8,852 nt of DNA from Nitriliruptoraceae bacterium (GTDB taxonomy: Bacteria > Actinomycetota > Nitriliruptoria > Nitriliruptorales > Nitriliruptoraceae), in NCBI GenBank assembly GCA_007117945.1, contig SKTN01000298.1, positions 1-8,852 on the forward strand. Reading direction: 5' to 3'. Position 1 is the stretch's first letter, and every line of letters starts with the position of its first letter. A program made the translations under genes and the position numbers. Below, piece after piece: positions 6,325 through 8,852 of this stretch. The notes below the pieces were generated by a model that saw nothing but the letters and a program-made list of their open reading frames with translations, made no database searches and was not told the origin of the DNA.

Positions 6325-7290
6325 GCTGGCCGGCCCGCAACGCGACAGGTAGTCCTCGAAGGAGAACCCGGCCAGGAAGTCGCGCATGGTGTCGTAGCCG
6401 TCGCTGAACAGGTCGTACTGCTCGTCGGCATCGAGGTCGAGGGTGCCCACCTCGGAGAGGTCGACGCGCACGGTGCGCCGCTCGTCGCAGGGGCTGGTGG
6501 GGGTGAGCTGGTCGCTGGTGTCGAGCAGTGCGTCGACCACCATGCGGGCCAGGGCCACCGCGGAGTCGGGCAGCTGCGGGTCGGCCGGTGGCCGGGGCAG
6601 CAGCCGGATGCCGAAGGTGGGCCACCGCGGCGCCCGCCCGTCGATGCGGTCGAGGACGTCCACGGGGAAGCCGGAGGTCAGCCCCCCGTCGATCAGCAGG
6701 GCCTGGGCGCCGGTGTCCCGGTTGCCGATGCGCACCGGGTCGTAGACGAAGGGGATGGACATCGACGCGCGCACCGCCTCAGCGACGGGTTGGGTGTCGG
6801 GGTCGAGATCGAAGCGTTCGTAGTCCCAGGGCAGGCGCACGACCCGGCGGTTGAGGACGTCGAGGCAGCGCACCACCAGGCGGTAGCGCTGCTCGATGGG
6901 GGCGTCCGCGTCGACGTCGGTGACCTTGAGATCACCGAAGGTCTCGATGCCCTGCCCCTCGAGCACCTCGGTGATCCAGCGCAGGGGATCGGTGTCCTCG
7001 TCGGTGAAGCGCGCCAGCAGCCGATCCATCGCACGGTTGTCCCGCAACCGCCCCACCACGTCAGCCAGGGCGAAGCGGGTGAAGTCGAGCTCGTCGAACA
7101 GGGTCTTGAGGTCAGTGGCAGGCACTCCGGCCACGGCGAAGGCACCCGACAGGGCGCCCGCGGAGGCGCCGGCCACCCGGACCACCTCGTAGCCGGCCTC
7201 CTCGAGGGCGGTCAGCGCACCGATGTGGGCCACCCCGCGGACACCGCCACCGCCGAGCACCAGGTCGCAGTGCCGTTCCTGCCGTGTCAC
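6250..7290 (-). CDS. Patatin-like phospholipase family protein, 346 aa
   Basis: A serine hydrolase of the patatin fold, expected to hydrolyse acyl esters of phospholipids or other lipids with a Ser-Asp dyad. Visible: the oxyanion loop GGGGVRG at 13-19, nucleophile Ser43 in GASAG (41-45), and Asp201 in DGG (201-203). The conserved ASMSIPF segment at 175-181 precedes the DGG. The catalytic set is complete. There is no signal peptide or membrane helix, so it is probably cytoplasmic or membrane-peripheral (RssA/YchK-like group). GTG at 7290 is chosen because GGAAGG lies 6 bases upstream and the first strand starts at residue 8. The frame is open further upstream only as antisense to the VanZ gene. 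The last 25 codons overlap DUF4031 tail-to-tail. The C-terminal tail after LSRCGP is low complexity and probably not part of the fold. The natural substrate is unknown. Confidence 0.94.
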   Translation of the reverse strand: MTRQERHCDLVLGGGGVRGVAHIGALTALEEAGYEVVRVAGASAGALSGAFAVAGVPATDLKTLFDELDFTRFALADVVGRLRDNRAMDRLLARFTDEDTDPLRWITEVLEGQGIETFGDLKVTDVDADAPIEQRYRLVVRCLDVLNRRVVRLPWDYERFDLDPDTQPVAEAVRASMSIPFVYDPVRIGNRDTGAQALLIDGGLTSGFPVDVLDRIDGRAPRWPTFGIRLLPRPPADPQLPDSAVALARMVVDALLDTSDQLTPTSPCDERRTVRVDLSEVGTLDLDADEQYDLFSDGYDTMRDFLAGFSFEDYLSRCGPASSSTERVGEGAGEAVTELPGQPADT

Positions 7291-7296
7291 CTCGGC

Positions 7297-7302
7297 CCTT
7301 CC
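7297..7302 (-). promoter_or_regulatory. Shine-Dalgarno deciding the patatin GTG start
   Basis: Minus-strand GGAAGG sits 6 bases before the GTG at 7290 and fixes the start just ahead of the patatin fold. Confidence 0.55.
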
Positions 7303-7409
7303 GTTCTCGGCCCACAGGGCGGCGTCGGGGACCCTGATGGGGCCCGCCAGGCAGGGGCGGCCCGGTCCTCTGACCAGCGTGCCCCACGGGGTGCGAGGAT
7401 GCGAGTCGG

Positions 7410-7415
7410 TACGGT
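7410..7415 (+). promoter_or_regulatory. Weak candidate -10 (TACGGT) for the VanZ-like gene
   Basis: TACGGT fits TANNNT in the 172-bp divergent region. A transcript would begin near 7422, giving a leader of about 40 bases that contains the 7437-7451 palindrome. No -35 is recognisable, so this is only a candidate. I could not find an equally good -10 for the patatin gene. Confidence 0.25.
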
Positions 7416-7436
7416 CGCTGGCGCACGCGCCCGTGT

Positions 7437-7451
7437 GGCACGGGCCGTGCC
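7437..7451. promoter_or_regulatory. Perfect 7+1+7 palindrome next to the VanZ ribosome site
   Basis: GGCACGG (7437-7443), a central G, and CCGTGCC (7445-7451) form a perfect dyad. It directly abuts the GGAG at 7452-7455. It could be an operator for a dimeric regulator of the VanZ-like gene. As RNA it could be a 6-bp hairpin with a three-base loop that affects access to the ribosome site. Confidence 0.45.
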
Positions 7452-7455
7452 GGAG
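7452..7455 (+). promoter_or_regulatory. Shine-Dalgarno supporting a TTG start for the VanZ-like gene
   Basis: GGAG followed by 7 bases and TTG at 7463. The in-frame alternatives GTG at 7433 and 7391 have no comparable site and would add 10 or 24 residues with no VanZ character. Confidence 0.5.
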
Positions 7456-7462
7456 CACCGCC

Positions 7463-8038
7463 TTGTCCCCGTCGATCCCGCAGCTGCAGACCCTCCTCGG
7501 TCGGCCCCTGTTCGTCACCTCGGTGGTGGGGGTCCTGATCGTGGTGCTGGTCGTGGTCGGCTGGCTCCGGCGGCGGGGCGCCACCGTGTCAGCCGGCGCC
7601 CTGGCGTGGACCGGGCTGCTGGTCTGCGTCGCCGGCGTGCTCTCCCTGACGCTGTTCGGGCCCGTGCCACGGGAGGTGGCCGAGCCAAGGCTGTTCCTGG
7701 ACCCGATGGCCGGGGCGTGGGGGTGGGACAGCATCGCCTGGCGGCCGGTACTGGACAACGTCGCCCTGTTCGTCCCCCTCGGTGCCATGGCCGCGGCCAG
7801 CTTCCGGCGCCAGGGTCTGCTGACGGTGTGGCTGCTGTGCGTGGTCTTCAGCATCGGCATCGAGGCCTTCCAGTACCTCGTACCGACGGGACGGGTCGCC
7901 AACAGTGCCGACGTGCTGGCCAACGCCGCCGGTGCCCTGGTGGGCCTGCTGCTCGCCGCGATCAGCGGGGCACGGGCCGGCGGGGTGTCCGCGGGGGTCA
8001 GTCGGTCACGACCTCGAAGCGGGGTCCGTGGGCCATGA
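7463..8038 (+). CDS. VanZ-like family integral membrane protein, about 191 aa
   Basis: A small membrane protein of the VanZ-like family. Hydrophobic segments lie at about 18-34, 43-65, 99-113, 119-140 and 151-168, with a loop at 66-98 presumably outside the membrane. Family signature residues are present: DNVALFVPLG at 98-107, and E134 followed by Q137, GR at 143-144, D150 and N154-x-x-G157 (pattern IEAFQ...GR...DVLANAAGA). VanZ-like proteins are widespread in Gram-positives; the VanZ of one glycopeptide cluster gives low-level teicoplanin resistance. Recent family work suggests envelope or lipid-carrier roles, but the function here is unknown. There are no van resistance genes in the window. 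TTG at 7463 is favoured by a GGAG site; GTG at 7433 is the main alternative. The 20-residue basic C-terminal tail overlaps the converging reductase gene by 41 bp. Divergent from the patatin gene. Confidence 0.88.
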   Translation: MSPSIPQLQTLLGRPLFVTSVVGVLIVVLVVVGWLRRRGATVSAGALAWTGLLVCVAGVLSLTLFGPVPREVAEPRLFLDPMAGAWGWDSIAWRPVLDNVALFVPLGAMAAASFRRQGLLTVWLLCVVFSIGIEAFQYLVPTGRVANSADVLANAAGALVGLLLAAISGARAGGVSAGVSRSRPRSGVRGP

Positions 8039-8852
8039 GCCGGTCGAGGTAGGGGCGGCCGAGGCCCACGGCCGGGGTGAGCACGCCGGCCTCCTCGGGG
8101 CCGTCGTCCAGCGCCAGGGACAGGGCGGCCTCTCCCAGCATCCGGGCGGTCTCGTCGTAGCCGGGGTCGCCACCGGAGACCCGGGTGGTCACCGCCGTGT
8201 CCCCACCCCGGCCGAGGAAGGTCACGGAGAAGCTGCTGCGCTGCCGGGTGGCCTCGTCGGGCCCCTCGCCACGGGCGGGGACGACCCGCTCCAGCAGCCC
8301 GCGGGTCGGGCCGAAGCTGGCCAGCGCCGCCGCGGAGCCCACGGCGGCCACGGCCCCGACGACCGAGGGCAGGTGCCGGACGCGCGCGAAGTGGCCGTAG
8401 CGGAAGGCGCTGCCGTAGCCGTCCAGCACCCGGGCGGAGCGCAGCACGATCACCGGATCGATCGTGGGCATCGGGATCCCCCACCCTCCGAGCTCCGGCA
8501 CCCGGTGGATGCGTGCCGGCAGCGCCGCGACGCGCCGCTGCGCCCGGGCGTCGGTGGTGGCACGGTCCGCACGGGGCAGGCTGCGGGCACCGATCGCCGC
8601 CAGGGCGGAGTGCGCCGTGCCGCCGCTGGGCCGCATCTGTCCCGACACGTAGCCGCGGACCGTCAGGGGGACGTCGTCGGGCAGGTGGTCGACGGTGAAG
8701 CGCACCCCGAGGTCGTGGGGGACCGAGTCGAACCCGCAGCAGGCCACGAGCTTGACCCCGCGCCCCGCGGCGTCCGCGTCGTAGCGGTCCCGCAGTAGGG
8801 ACACGAAACCGGGTTCGCCGGTGATGTCGGCGTAGTGGGTGCCCGAGCGCAC
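7998..8852 (-). CDS. Saccharopine dehydrogenase-like / trans-acting enoyl reductase family protein (N-terminus outside window)
   Basis: The C-terminal 284 residues of a NAD(P)-binding reductase; the frame is open to the right edge, so the N-terminal Rossmann domain (roughly 100-130 residues in the family) is missing from view. Diagnostic segments: SGTHYADITGEPGF at 3-16, which follows the nucleotide-binding domain in this family; CCGFDSVPHDLG at 38-49; and SGGTAHSAL at 76-84. A hydrophobic alanine-rich segment at about 163-179 (VVGAVAAVGSAAALASF) is typical of the membrane-associating region in these proteins. Mycobacterial relatives include the trans-acting enoyl reductase of phthiocerol/glycolipid synthesis, but most members are uncharacterised, and no polyketide synthase is in the window. 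The position suggests a lipid substrate only by family analogy. The gene ends 41 bp inside the VanZ-like gene on the other strand. Confidence 0.92.
   Translation of the reverse strand: MRSGTHYADITGEPGFVSLLRDRYDADAAGRGVKLVACCGFDSVPHDLGVRFTVDHLPDDVPLTVRGYVSGQMRPSGGTAHSALAAIGARSLPRADRATTDARAQRRVAALPARIHRVPELGGWGIPMPTIDPVIVLRSARVLDGYGSAFRYGHFARVRHLPSVVGAVAAVGSAAALASFGPTRGLLERVVPARGEGPDEATRQRSSFSVTFLGRGGDTAVTTRVSGGDPGYDETARMLGEAALSLALDDGPEEAGVLTPAVGLGRPYLDRLMAHGPRFEVVTD

Noticed and set aside
7463..8038. Glycopeptide resistance gene vanZ
   Set aside because: Only the VanZ-like fold is shared; no vanH/A/X or two-component genes are present, and the family is broad.
7291..8484. Long upstream extension of the patatin reading frame on the minus strand
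   Set aside because: It crosses the VanZ-like gene and the reductase gene and lacks any domain; the patatin fold starts immediately after the GTG at 7290, which has its own ribosome site.
3686..8852. A lipid-biosynthesis cluster made of SDR, patatin and enoyl-reductase-like genes
   Set aside because: The genes lie in separate, often convergent units with no acyltransferase, polyketide synthase or acyl carrier protein; shared location alone is not enough.

Overview
The window is very GC-rich (about 70% or more by eye), densely packed double-stranded coding DNA. It uses GTG and TTG starts and contains several actinobacterial-type gene families: a bacterial SNF2 helicase with the DUF3670 region, DUF4031, a VanZ-like protein, and a saccharopine-dehydrogenase-like/trans-acting enoyl reductase. 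This points to an actinomycetotal chromosome. I cannot fix the class from sequence alone. I see no IS element, phage gene, integrase, tRNA, rRNA or CRISPR array, so it reads as ordinary chromosome rather than an island.

Layout. (1) Positions 1-3639, plus strand: a tightly overlapping three-gene unit. It holds the 3' part of a SNF2-family ATPase (its 5' end lies outside the window), a 157-aa protein with a strongly basic R/K/G/P-rich N-terminal half, and an unrecognised 110-aa protein. It ends in a GC-rich imperfect inverted repeat at 3642-3685. (2) Positions 3686-4689, minus strand: a short-chain dehydrogenase/reductase preceded by a 64-aa protein that is probably helical. (3) Positions 4690-4765: a 76-bp divergent control region with two actinobacterial -10 motifs, each placed so that its transcript would start at or next to the initiation codon (leaderless). 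A 7-bp inverted repeat brackets the plus-strand -10. (4) Positions 4766-6324, plus strand: an MFS exporter and a DUF4031 protein sharing one base. (5) Positions 6250-7290, minus strand: a patatin-like phospholipase whose 3' end overlaps DUF4031 tail-to-tail by 75 bp. (6) Positions 7291-7462: a divergent intergenic region with a perfect 7+1+7 palindrome touching the likely Shine-Dalgarno of the next gene. (7) Positions 7463-8038, plus strand: a VanZ-like membrane protein, probably with a TTG start. (8) Positions 7998-8852, minus strand: the C-terminal part of a saccharopine-dehydrogenase-like reductase, overlapping the VanZ gene by 41 bp and running off the right edge.

How the genes work together. 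The only strong functional coupling is inside the SNF2 unit, where overlaps imply coupled translation and the basic protein may be a nucleic-acid-binding partner of the ATPase. MFS/DUF4031 and SDR/64-aa look like two-gene operons. The patatin, SDR and enoyl-reductase-like proteins are all compatible with lipid metabolism, but they sit in separate transcription units, so no pathway can be claimed.

Nothing here proves a new system. The most promising undescribed item is the SNF2-basic protein-110 aa cassette. The rest of the interest lies in gene-boundary architecture (leaderless divergent promoters, dyads, tail-to-tail overlaps).
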